From assembly GCA_045647745.1 (NCBI GenBank), contig JAZRMQ010000061.1, positions 1 to 11,322 on the forward strand: a stretch of DNA of 11,322 nt, in the 5' to 3' direction. The notes below the pieces were generated by a model. The model was not told the origin of the DNA. It was given only the letters and a program-made list of their open reading frames with translations, and did no database searches. The position numbers were made by a program, and so were the translations under genes. This document shows, piece by piece, positions 1-6,173 of this stretch. How positions within the stretch are numbered: position 1 is the first letter of the stretch; every line of letters starts with the position of its first letter. This stretch comes from HGM04593 sp045647745. GTDB taxonomy: Bacteria > Bacteroidota > Bacteroidia > Bacteroidales > Bacteroidaceae.

Positions 1-54
1 ACCATACTTGGTGTGGATGTAATTGATGGAATAACTATCTTCGAGCATATGCAT
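1..54 (-). CDS. Possible 5' end of an unidentified gene (runs off left edge)
   Basis: Reading leftwards from an ATG at 54 (a second ATG lies at 48), the frame stays open to the window edge and gives MHMLEDSYSINYIHTKYG. It lies just downstream of the tspO terminator and on the same strand as the other eight genes, so a new minus-strand gene starting here is plausible. I do not recognise the family from 18 residues. The evidence is weak: the complementary plus-strand frame 1 is also open from base 1 to a TAG at 61-63, so this could instead be the 3' end of a plus-strand gene. No clear promoter was seen in the A/T-rich stretch 55-99. Confidence 0.33.
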   Translation of the reverse strand, partial: MHMLEDSYSINYIHTKYG

Positions 55-89
55 ATATTTTAGCAATGCTGAATAATCGTGTTTTTTAC

Positions 90-132
90 GCATAAAATAA
101 ACCCCAAAGTTTTTTGTCCAAACTTTGGGGTT
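90..132 (-). terminator. Intrinsic terminator of tspO
   Basis: A perfect 13-bp stem pairs 100-112 with 120-132 around a 7-nt loop. Read on the minus strand it is followed by TTTATTTTATG, a U-rich tail, and it sits 30 nt past the tspO stop. On the plus strand no U-run follows the stem, so the direction is minus. Confidence 0.85.
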
Positions 133-162
133 CACTTCAAAAGACCTCTCCTTTATTTACAC

Positions 163-627
163 TCAATTAAAGACCATTATATAAACATTAAGATAGGCCG
201 CGAACAACAGCCACAAAAGATAAGGCACATTGAGAAAGGCTGCCAAGCGTCGGTAGCTATAACAGCCTATCACGTAGGCCGAGACTGCAAGGAACAATGC
301 TATGAGAACAACCAAAGCCACAAGTGGTTGACGCAGATAGAAGAATGTAAAGCTCCACAAGAGATTAAGGAACAGCTGAACAGCAAAAAGCAGCATAAGC
401 ACCCAAGAGCCCGAGTTGCGGCTATCCCACACAAGCCCGGCCGACACTCCCATTATTATGTAGAGCACGCCCCACACAAGTGAAAAGACGTAACCCGGAG
501 GGGTAAGCGATGATTTTTCGAGCAGAGGATACCACGTTGCTATTGACTCGCTTTGCAAGAGCATTGAGACGTAGCCCACCAGCAATGAAATAACAACAAA
601 TTTTAGAATAGAGAGAAAAGTTTTCAT
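163..627 (-). CDS. tspO: TspO/MBR family membrane protein
   Basis: Integral membrane protein of the tryptophan-rich sensory protein / peripheral benzodiazepine receptor family. These bind porphyrins such as protoporphyrin IX and other hydrophobic ligands; the physiological role in Bacteroidota is not settled. The 154 residues match the usual family length and show five hydrophobic segments at about 5-25, 46-67, 74-97, 101-121 and 133-152. Family landmarks are W32-Y33-P34, the TPP turn at 42-44 leading into VFSLVWGVLYIIMG, the NLLWS motif at 88-92, and PYLLWLLFAAYLN at 135-147. The ATG at 627 begins directly before the first membrane segment. It lies 124 nt downstream of the nucleotidase gene and ends in its own terminator, so it is probably transcribed alone or by read-through. 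No strong promoter was seen: TATGTTTA at 675-682 is a partial -7 match without a -33 partner. Family assignment is secure; ligand is unknown. Confidence 0.93.
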   Translation of the reverse strand: MKTFLSILKFVVISLLVGYVSMLLQSESIATWYPLLEKSSLTPPGYVFSLVWGVLYIIMGVSAGLVWDSRNSGSWVLMLLFAVQLFLNLLWSFTFFYLRQPLVALVVLIALFLAVSAYVIGCYSYRRLAAFLNVPYLLWLLFAAYLNVYIMVFN

Positions 628-720
628 ATCAAACAGGGTGAAAAAAATTAGTGACAGATGTTACTGCCACTAATTAAACATATTTTACACGATTTTGTTT
701 ACCGCCGCAAGAGTTTTACT

Positions 721-738
721 TTGCCACGCGCGTGCCAA
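721..738. terminator. Weak hairpin after the nucleotidase gene
   Basis: An imperfect palindrome with perfect core CACGCGCGTG and flanking TTG/CAA arms broken by one C-C mismatch. It starts 14 nt past the nucleotidase stop. No U-run follows on the minus strand, so if it ends transcription it is not a classical terminator. It may simply let part of the transcription continue into tspO. Confidence 0.25.
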
Positions 739-751
739 TGCAAAAAAGCTA

Positions 752-1708
752 TCAACCCTGTTCCTGCTCCTTTTGTTGTTGTTTCGCACGCACCACCTCG
801 TTTATCTGAGAGTCGGAGTAATAGGGAACTTTACCCGACGGTACATATTTGCTCGATGATGAGAGGTGAGTATCCTGATCGTCAAAAAAGATGTGCGCGC
901 CAAAAGCCTTCAACAGCTCGTCTTTACGCAAGCCGCCAAGAAAATAGGCCTCATCGACATACACGCCCCACTTACGCAAGGTCTTTATGACACGAAAATG
1001 CGACGGCAAGCTGCGCGAGGTGACAATGGCCAAGCGCAAGGGAGAAAGCTCAATTGACGTTGGAAGCGACTCCTGTATCTGCGACAATTTCTTTAACAAA
1101 TTGGCAAAAGGCCCCTCTTTCAACGGAATATCGGCGTGCTCTTTCTCGTATTTATAGAACGCATCAATGCCCTCTGATTTAAAACGGCACTCCGACTCGT
1201 CGGAGAATATCACAGCGTCGGCATCAAAAGCTATCTTCACGCGGCTCTCCTCGGGGTTAAAATCGGTAGGAGGGGCGTAGATGAGTGCCGATGCACAAAT
1301 GCCGGAATCCATCACTCGCTGCACATCGCCCTCGTCCTTTGAAAGGAATAAATCAATTGAGAAGGCTTTTAGGTATTTTGATAACGACTCACCGCCCGAA
1401 AGTGCCACACGAGTAATATCGAGACCATACATATCGAGCGACTTTAGCATACGCATTCCTGTTTCGGGGCTGTTGCGCGACATTACAACCACCTCGACAA
1501 TGGGGCGGTTGGCCTGTTTGTTAAGCTCCAACAGACTCTTTACAAGATAGAACGCTGTTCCGCGCTCCAGAGGCTCATCCTCGTGCTCCTCTTGATATTC
1601 GCGGTATTTTGCAACGCCGTACTTTTCAAATATCTCATTCTCGGCCTCAAGGTCAAAGAGCGCTCTCGACGAAACGCCAATAACCAGCCTGCCATCTAAA
1701 CTTTCCAT
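752..1708 (-). CDS. Cytosolic 5'-nucleotidase (PF06189, cN-I-like)
   Basis: Predicted cytoplasmic nucleotidase that removes the phosphate from nucleoside 5'-monophosphates. The 318-residue protein has no signal peptide or membrane segment. It shows the motif order I recall for the 5'-nucleotidase family that includes animal NT5C1A: VEVVVMSRNSPETGMRM (71-87), GLDITR (95-100) with LSGG just after, the acidic FDADAVIFSDESE (161-173, likely metal/catalytic loop with D162 and D164), IVTSRS (228-233), LRKWGVYVDEAYFLGG (244-259) and HIFFDDQ (272-278). The C-terminus from about 303 is a charged, glutamine-rich tail. Start: the ATG at 1708 gives an N-terminus that leads at once into a conserved-looking LVIGVSSRALFDL strand. 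It is probably monocistronic, with a candidate promoter at 1805-1838 and a hairpin in the roughly 100-nt leader. Substrate preference (AMP, dNMP, IMP) cannot be read from sequence. Confidence 0.9.
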   Translation of the reverse strand: MESLDGRLVIGVSSRALFDLEAENEIFEKYGVAKYREYQEEHEDEPLERGTAFYLVKSLLELNKQANRPIVEVVVMSRNSPETGMRMLKSLDMYGLDITRVALSGGESLSKYLKAFSIDLFLSKDEGDVQRVMDSGICASALIYAPPTDFNPEESRVKIAFDADAVIFSDESECRFKSEGIDAFYKYEKEHADIPLKEGPFANLLKKLSQIQESLPTSIELSPLRLAIVTSRSLPSHFRVIKTLRKWGVYVDEAYFLGGLRKDELLKAFGAHIFFDDQDTHLSSSSKYVPSGKVPYYSDSQINEVVRAKQQQKEQEQG

Positions 1709-1743
1709 ATAGTATTACGGTATTATTTTCATTAAAATTAAAA

Positions 1744-1763
1744 GCTGCCGCAGCACCGGCAGC
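1744..1763 (-). terminator. GC-rich hairpin between the EamA gene and the nucleotidase
   Basis: A perfect 7-bp stem (1744-1750 with 1757-1763, GCTGCCG/CGGCAGC) encloses a 6-nt loop. On the minus strand it is followed by TTTTAATTTTA, as in an intrinsic terminator, so it may end the SulP-EamA transcript. It lies 106 nt after the EamA stop but downstream of the candidate nucleotidase promoter, so it could equally be a leader structure or attenuator of the nucleotidase gene. The rest of this 160-nt gap is A/T-rich and carries no gene. Confidence 0.5.
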
Positions 1764-1804
1764 GAGCCGGCGAAATAACTTTAACACAGCTTTTTATAAA
1801 TTGT

Positions 1805-1838
1805 TGCGAAAATAGTGCTTTTTTTATCACGAGTCAAT
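1805..1838 (-). promoter_or_regulatory. Candidate promoter of the nucleotidase gene
   Basis: Read on the minus strand, ATTG (1835-1838, compare -33 TTTG) is followed after 20 nt by TATTTTCG (1807-1814, compare -7 TAnnTTTG) and then CA, a usual start context. It would give a leader of about 95 nt. It is supported by the near-identical elements before bcp and glyA. No experimental evidence is available here. Confidence 0.42.
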
Positions 1839-1868
1839 AGCCGGGCGATAAAACAACGCTCTTTGCGA

Positions 1869-2768
1869 CTAAAGTTTCCTATGCTTGTCAATATACACCA
1901 GCCCGGCCAATATTAGCACCGCTCCCAAAATTGCTATCCAAGTAACGCGCTCGTCGAGAACTATTGCCGACGAGATTATTGCTATCACCGGGTTAAGGTA
2001 GATGAAATTTGTTGCACGCACCGTACCAAGACGGGCAAGACACCAGTTCCAACCAAGAAAACAGAGCATAGAAGCCACACAGCCAAGAAAAAGAATATTC
2101 CCCCACACCTGTACACCGCCGTAGAGTACAATATTGCTGTTTATTCCGCGCAGAAGCAGCAACGGAACAATCGTCAATAGGCCGTAACCAAATACTTTGC
2201 GCGTGATGAGCATATTGCTGTACTTTGCTCCCAGATGCTTTATCAGCAACGAATAAAGTGCCCAACAAAGACAAGCTACAAGGGCTAGTATATCGCCAAG
2301 CGGCGATAGTTTGAGCACGAAATTACCGTTAAAGACGACTAATGCCATTCCTGCCAAAGCCACCACGGAGCCAACAGCACCGGCTTTGCCTAAACGCTCA
2401 GCAGGACAGCACCACCCTACTATCAACGCTGTCACCAAAGGGGTGAGGCAGACTATAAGCGACACATTGGAGCAGTAGCCATAAGCAAGAGCATAGTTCT
2501 CGACAATAAAATAGAGCGAACCGCCAAAAAGGCCCAACAGCAACGCTGTGAATTCATCTTTTACACTGTCGAGAAAGAGCTTGCGCCCCGAAAAGGGCAG
2601 CATTAGCAGATAGGCAATGACAAAGCGCAGAGTAAAAATCTCATCGGGGCGCAGGCCCGAGTTTATAAGAACTTTTGTCTGCACAAACGTACAGCCCCAT
2701 ATCACCACAATGACAAATGCGGTTATATAGACTCCAAGCGTAGGCTTTGGCTGCACGGCACTACTCAT
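1869..2768 (-). CDS. EamA/DMT-superfamily transporter
   Basis: Inner-membrane carrier of the drug/metabolite transporter superfamily, usually exporters of amino acids or other small metabolites; the substrate cannot be told here. From the ATG at 2768 the protein is 299 residues, typical for the family. It shows about ten hydrophobic segments arranged as two EamA repeats, roughly residues 12-140 and 155-293. Repeat 1 carries WGCTFVQTKVLI and the FIVENYALAYGY stretch. Repeat 2 carries NFIYLNPVIAIISS followed by LDERVTW, the normal glutamate-containing signature. An in-frame TTG at 2777 would add three residues; I prefer ATG, which leaves 12 nt after the SulP stop. The tight spacing and absence of a promoter indicate an operon with the SulP gene upstream. 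Nothing looks broken. Confidence 0.92.
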   Translation of the reverse strand: MSSAVQPKPTLGVYITAFVIVVIWGCTFVQTKVLINSGLRPDEIFTLRFVIAYLLMLPFSGRKLFLDSVKDEFTALLLGLFGGSLYFIVENYALAYGYCSNVSLIVCLTPLVTALIVGWCCPAERLGKAGAVGSVVALAGMALVVFNGNFVLKLSPLGDILALVACLCWALYSLLIKHLGAKYSNMLITRKVFGYGLLTIVPLLLLRGINSNIVLYGGVQVWGNILFLGCVASMLCFLGWNWCLARLGTVRATNFIYLNPVIAIISSAIVLDERVTWIAILGAVLILAGLVYIDKHRKL

Positions 2769-2780
2769 TAACGACAACTG

Positions 2781-4484
2781 TTATTTGCCGGCGACCAATT
2801 CATTAGAGAGCTCCTTTGCGCGTTGCAAAGCAAGGTGAATGTCGCTACAAACATTCTGTTTGCCCACCAGCTCAACAATGCCGGCCTTTTGCAGTTTCTT
2901 CTCTACATTATCGTGAACGCCCGAGAGAATAACCGTTCTACCCTCTTTGTGAGAAGCGTTGATAAATATCTCGAGATTGTGCAAGCCTGTTGCATCGATG
3001 AAGGTTACCTTGCGCATACGAATGACACGGATGGGCATTGCATCGGTGTTGCGGGTGAGCTCGTCGAACTTGTTTGCTATACCAAAGAAGAAAGGACCCT
3101 CAATCTCAAAGACCTCGGCACCTGTTGGGATTGCAAGCATCTCATCTTTCTCGCCATCGTTGTGCACGCCCATCTCATCGCGTATAACCGAGATGTGTGC
3201 GCTCTCCATCGCACGTTTCATAAACATTACGATAGCCATTACCAAGCCCACCTCGATAGCCAATGTGAGGTCGAAGAACACTGTGAGCAAGAGGGTTACG
3301 AAAAGTACGCTTGTGCCCGACATTGAGCTTTTGCACATTGACACGATGGTTCTCCAACCGCTCATATTATAGGATACCATAACCAACACACCGGCAAGGC
3401 AGCACATTGGTATGAGCTTTACAAGGCTTCCCAAGAAGAGCAACACAAGCAACAGCACAAAGGTGTGGAATATTCCGGCAACCGGTGTGCGACCACCATT
3501 GTTGATATTTGCCATTGTGCGGGCAATAGCGCCTGTTGCAGGGATACCGCCAAAGAATGGAGCTACGATGTTTGCAACACCCTGACCAATGAGCTCGGTA
3601 TTTGAGTTGTGACGGTCGCCGATAACACCGTCGGCAACCATCGCCGAGAGCAACGACTCAATAGCGCCCAACATTGCTATTGTAAATGCCACCGGCGCAA
3701 GTTCCTGCATTGTTCCAAAGAGTGTTTTGCCGGCAGGGAGCGTTGGCACGGTGAATGGTGGCAAGCCCTCGGGCAACTCGTAAAGGTCGCCAATAGTCTT
3801 GATGGTTGTCACTCCTGCATATTCACGCAAAAGATAGGCAATGACGGTCATCACAACAATAGCCAACAGCGAACCGGGGATTTTCTTTGAGAATTTTGGT
3901 GTCAATGCAATGAGCACAACACTCAAAATGCCCATTCCAGCACTCCAGTAGTCAATATTTGTGATATTCTTTGCATAGCACACCCATTTATCGACAAAGT
4001 TCGCTGGCACCGACTCGATACCAAGGCCCAAAAGGTCGTTTATCTGTGTCGAGAAGATTGTAATTGCAATACCGCCTGTGAAGCCTATGATAATGGGGTA
4101 AGGCATAAATTTGATTATTGTTCCAAGGCGGCACAAGCCCATTACAACAAGTATTACACCGGCCATCACTGTGGCAATGGCAAGCCCGGCAACACCATAT
4201 TGCTGTATTATACCATATATGATTACAATAAACGCTCCTGTGGGACCACCAATCTGCACCTTTGAGCCACCAAGGATTGAGATTAGCAGACCGGCAATAA
4301 CCGCTGTCATAAGACCCTCGGCAGGACCAACTCCACTGGCAATACCAAAAGCTATGGCCAAAGGAATGGCAACGATACCAACAATAATTCCGGCCATTGC
4401 ATCGGCTGTAAATTTCTCGCGAGAGTAATTTTTCATCGCATCGATGAACTTTGGATGAAAATCAATGATGTTCTTTGCTTTCAT
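2781..4484 (-). CDS. SulP family anion transporter with STAS domain
   Basis: Inner-membrane transporter of the SulP/SLC26 family, whose members move sulfate, bicarbonate, dicarboxylates or other anions by symport or exchange. The 567 residues give a short cytoplasmic N-terminus, a hydrophobic transport domain at about 28-425, and a cytoplasmic STAS domain at about 450-560. Visible landmarks are GGPTGAF (79-85), IESLLSAMVAD (275-285), the conserved IARTMANINNGGRTPVAG (320-337), and in the STAS domain VTFIDATGLHNLE (493-505), the usual D-x-(S/T)-G loop with threonine at 499. The length is normal and the protein looks intact. The start ATG at 4484 is preceded by an A-rich leader. It is the first gene of a probable two-gene operon with the EamA transporter. 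Nothing nearby (no sulfate-assimilation or carbonic anhydrase gene) settles the substrate. Confidence 0.95.
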   Translation of the reverse strand: MKAKNIIDFHPKFIDAMKNYSREKFTADAMAGIIVGIVAIPLAIAFGIASGVGPAEGLMTAVIAGLLISILGGSKVQIGGPTGAFIVIIYGIIQQYGVAGLAIATVMAGVILVVMGLCRLGTIIKFMPYPIIIGFTGGIAITIFSTQINDLLGLGIESVPANFVDKWVCYAKNITNIDYWSAGMGILSVVLIALTPKFSKKIPGSLLAIVVMTVIAYLLREYAGVTTIKTIGDLYELPEGLPPFTVPTLPAGKTLFGTMQELAPVAFTIAMLGAIESLLSAMVADGVIGDRHNSNTELIGQGVANIVAPFFGGIPATGAIARTMANINNGGRTPVAGIFHTFVLLLVLLFLGSLVKLIPMCCLAGVLVMVSYNMSGWRTIVSMCKSSMSGTSVLFVTLLLTVFFDLTLAIEVGLVMAIVMFMKRAMESAHISVIRDEMGVHNDGEKDEMLAIPTGAEVFEIEGPFFFGIANKFDELTRNTDAMPIRVIRMRKVTFIDATGLHNLEIFINASHKEGRTVILSGVHDNVEKKLQKAGIVELVGKQNVCSDIHLALQRAKELSNELVAGK

Positions 4485-4530
4485 TATGATGTTTTTATTT
4501 GTTTTTCACAGCAAAAAATGATCTTTCAAC

Positions 4531-4549
4531 CAACGCCCGTAGGGCGTCG
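4531..4549 (-). promoter_or_regulatory. 5'-leader hairpin of the SulP gene
   Basis: On the minus strand CGACGCCC pairs with GGGCGTTG (8 bp, one G-U) across a 3-nt TAC loop. It would sit within about ten nucleotides of the inferred mRNA 5' end and 47 nt before the SulP ATG. An ATTTTTTG tract follows 12 nt later, too far for a classical terminator. It could stabilise the transcript or act in regulation; no known riboswitch fold was recognised. Confidence 0.45.
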
Positions 4550-4562
4550 TTTACAAAAGGCG

Positions 4563-4572
4563 TGCAAAATTA
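4563..4572 (-). promoter_or_regulatory. Candidate -7 element of the SulP-EamA operon
   Basis: TAATTTTGCA on the minus strand matches the Bacteroidota -7 consensus TAnnTTTG exactly, followed by a purine a few bases on. I see no good TTTG at the -33 distance. It lies 79 nt upstream of the SulP ATG and well beyond the mscS terminator, where a promoter is expected. Confidence 0.5.
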
Positions 4573-4650
4573 CAAAAAATATCGTTTTAACTTATTTTAT
4601 GAATTGAGTTTTTTCGTTCCGCACCCCAATATTTAACACTTAAAGGGGAT

Positions 4651-4684
4651 AAAAAAGAACAGCGCCCCTTAACGGAGCGCTGTT
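4651..4684 (-). terminator. Intrinsic terminator of bcp-mscS
   Basis: AACAGCGC (4658-4665) pairs perfectly with GCGCTGTT (4677-4684), with two further G-C pairs possible inside the 11-nt loop. On the minus strand it is followed directly by CTTTTTTATC. It begins 24 nt after the mscS stop. Confidence 0.9.
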
Positions 4685-4708
4685 GCCTGATTATTTGCAA
4701 GAAGTTTA

Positions 4709-5611
4709 TTACTCCTTTGTCACATTTACAGTGAATGTCTGGAATGGGAATTCCAAGCCCTCTTTTGGGAACACCTCGTAAACCTTTTTGTTAAGGTCGA
4801 ACTTGATTGCCCAATAATCGGCCTGATTACACCACACACGCACTACAATATCAATTGAGCTTGCTGCAAGCTCGCCAAGCTCAATAAATGGAGCTGCGGG
4901 CTCGTTGAGCACGCGCGAATCCTCGGCAATAAGCTTTTGAAGAACAGCCTTTGCTTTCTCAAAATCGTTGCCGTAGCTTATTGAAAAGACCATATCGAGA
5001 CGACGTTGAGGCTCGCGTGAGTAGTTGTTGATGATGCCGGTTGACACTGCGCCGTTGGGCAAGAGAATTACCTTGTTATCGCCTGTGTGAACAACAGTGT
5101 TGAATATCTGTATCTGCTTTACTACACCTGCAACGCCCTGTGCCTCAATGAAATCACCAACCTTGAAGGGACGGAAAAGCAAAATCATAACACCGCCGGC
5201 AAAATTTTGCAATGTGCCGCTCAAAGCCATACCGATAGCAACACCGGCAGAGGCAAAGATTGCGATGAACGATGATGTGTCAATACCAAGAACACCAATA
5301 ATCATCAAAATCAACAAAATCATCACAACAACGTCGATGATGCTGATAACGAATGTTCTCACCGACTCATTGTCGACGTGTTTAATCATAACGTGCTTGA
5401 GAAGGTTCACAACACGTTTGAGTATCCAACGACCCACGAACCAAATGAGCAACACCTTTATCAGTTTAATTGACAAAGAGAGCACAAATGTTGTAACTGC
5501 CTGTTTAATCTCATCGGGGCTCATACCCGAAATTGTTGACATAAAATCAGAGCCTGCTGTTGCCAACGTGTCGGCAGCTACAATCTCATTCAAAAATTGA
5601 AAAGGAAACAT
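4709..5611 (-). CDS. mscS: MscS-family mechanosensitive ion channel
   Basis: Inner-membrane channel that opens under membrane tension and releases solutes during hypo-osmotic shock. The 300 residues are close to the length of E. coli MscS. Membrane segments lie at about 41-62, 86-109 and 113-145. The third carries the pore-lining glycine/alanine pattern ASAGVAIGMALSGTLQNFAGG (120-140) followed by RPFKVGDFIEA (147-157), the family hallmark at the start of the beta domain. PNGAVSTGIINNYSRE (185-200) and the C-terminal EGLEFPFQT (284-292) are also typical. An N-terminal amphipathic stretch (about 1-40) precedes the first membrane helix. It starts 25 nt after the bcp stop with no intervening hairpin or promoter, so it is probably co-transcribed from the bcp promoter. 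No extra regulatory domain is present, so this is the small MscS type rather than MscK/MscM. Confidence 0.94.
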   Translation of the reverse strand: MFPFQFLNEIVAADTLATAGSDFMSTISGMSPDEIKQAVTTFVLSLSIKLIKVLLIWFVGRWILKRVVNLLKHVMIKHVDNESVRTFVISIIDVVVMILLILMIIGVLGIDTSSFIAIFASAGVAIGMALSGTLQNFAGGVMILLFRPFKVGDFIEAQGVAGVVKQIQIFNTVVHTGDNKVILLPNGAVSTGIINNYSREPQRRLDMVFSISYGNDFEKAKAVLQKLIAEDSRVLNEPAAPFIELGELAASSIDIVVRVWCNQADYWAIKFDLNKKVYEVFPKEGLEFPFQTFTVNVTKE

Positions 5612-5636
5612 AAGTTTAATTGTTTAAATTAATAGT

Positions 5637-6098
5637 TTATATCGTGTTTAAAATTTGCTTGGCTGCATTTTTTGTATCAACCTTTGTTATCACACGCTCC
5701 ACGATGCCATTGCCGTCGATAACAAATGTTGTGCGTATGATGCCCATATACACTCTGCCGGCCATCTTTTTCTCGCCATAAACGCCAAAAGCGGTGATTG
5801 TATTTTTATCGACGTCGGCCACAAGCGGAAAATTCAGCTGTTGCTTCTCCTTGAAACGTTGGTGCGACGAGGCGCTGTCGGCACTAATACCGACCACCGC
5901 ATAGCCTGCGGCAACCAAATCGTCCATTCCATCGCGCAAAGAGCAAGCCTCGGCTGTGCAGCCGGGAGTGCTGTCCTTGGGATAGAAATAGACCACCAAA
6001 CGACGGCCACTATAATCACTCACCCTCTGTTCGTTGCCCTGCTCGTCAATCCCAAGAAAATCGGGAGCTTTATCGCCAATATTCAGCATATTATTCAT
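5637..6098 (-). CDS. bcp: Thiol peroxidase Bcp (peroxiredoxin Q)
   Basis: Cytoplasmic peroxiredoxin that reduces hydrogen peroxide and organic hydroperoxides, recycled by thioredoxin. The 153 residues match the Bcp/PrxQ length. The active-site stretch is FYPKDSTPGCTAEACSLRD (38-56): T44-P45-G46-C47 is the peroxidatic cysteine motif, and C52, five residues on, is the resolving cysteine of the atypical two-cysteine type. R122 in RTTFVID is the conserved catalytic arginine. The ATG at 6098 gives MNNMLNIGDKAPDF; the second ATG, at 6089, would give MLNIGDKAPDF, which is closer to the usual start, so the true start could be either. First gene of a probable bcp-mscS unit, with its own promoter candidate overlapping the terminator of the DsbA-like gene just upstream. 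The nearby thiol oxidoreductase suggests a loose redox theme, though not a shared transcript. Confidence 0.96.
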   Translation of the reverse strand: MNNMLNIGDKAPDFLGIDEQGNEQRVSDYSGRRLVVYFYPKDSTPGCTAEACSLRDGMDDLVAAGYAVVGISADSASSHQRFKEKQQLNFPLVADVDKNTITAFGVYGEKKMAGRVYMGIIRTTFVIDGNGIVERVITKVDTKNAAKQILNTI

Positions 6099-6107
6099 TT
6101 TTTACAC

Positions 6108-6142
6108 TGCGAATATACAAAAAAAGTTGAAGAGCACACAAA
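6108..6142 (-). promoter_or_regulatory. Candidate bcp promoter
   Basis: On the minus strand TTTG (6139-6142) is followed after 21 nt by TATATTCG (6110-6117) and then CAG. The -7 box ends 11 nt before the bcp ATG, so the leader would be very short. The -33 TTTG lies in the loop of the upstream terminator hairpin and the spacer covers its 3' arm and U-run. Confidence 0.5.
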
Positions 6143-6155
6143 CCCTTCAACTTTT
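6118..6155 (-). terminator. Intrinsic terminator of the DsbA-like gene
   Basis: A perfect 11-bp stem pairs 6122-6132 with 6145-6155 around a 12-nt loop. On the minus strand the descending arm runs into TTTTTTTGTA, a strong U-tract, about 18 nt after the stop of the DsbA-like gene. Because the arms end in A and T runs it may also work weakly on the plus strand, but no plus-strand gene ends here. Confidence 0.88.
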
Positions 6156-6173
6156 ACTTTGGATATTTTTATA

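Noticed and set aside
658..990. A 110-codon plus-strand frame starting in the tspO-nucleotidase gap
   Set aside because: Most of it overlaps the 3' part of the nucleotidase in antisense; arginine- and proline-rich product with no family likeness.
2823..3372. Two plus-strand open frames of 137-167 codons
   Set aside because: Antisense to the STAS and last membrane segments of the intact SulP gene; no promoter or recognisable product.
5097..5600. A 167-codon plus-strand open frame
   Set aside because: Antisense to mscS, with low-complexity Ile/Thr/Ser-rich sequence as expected from reversing membrane-segment codons.
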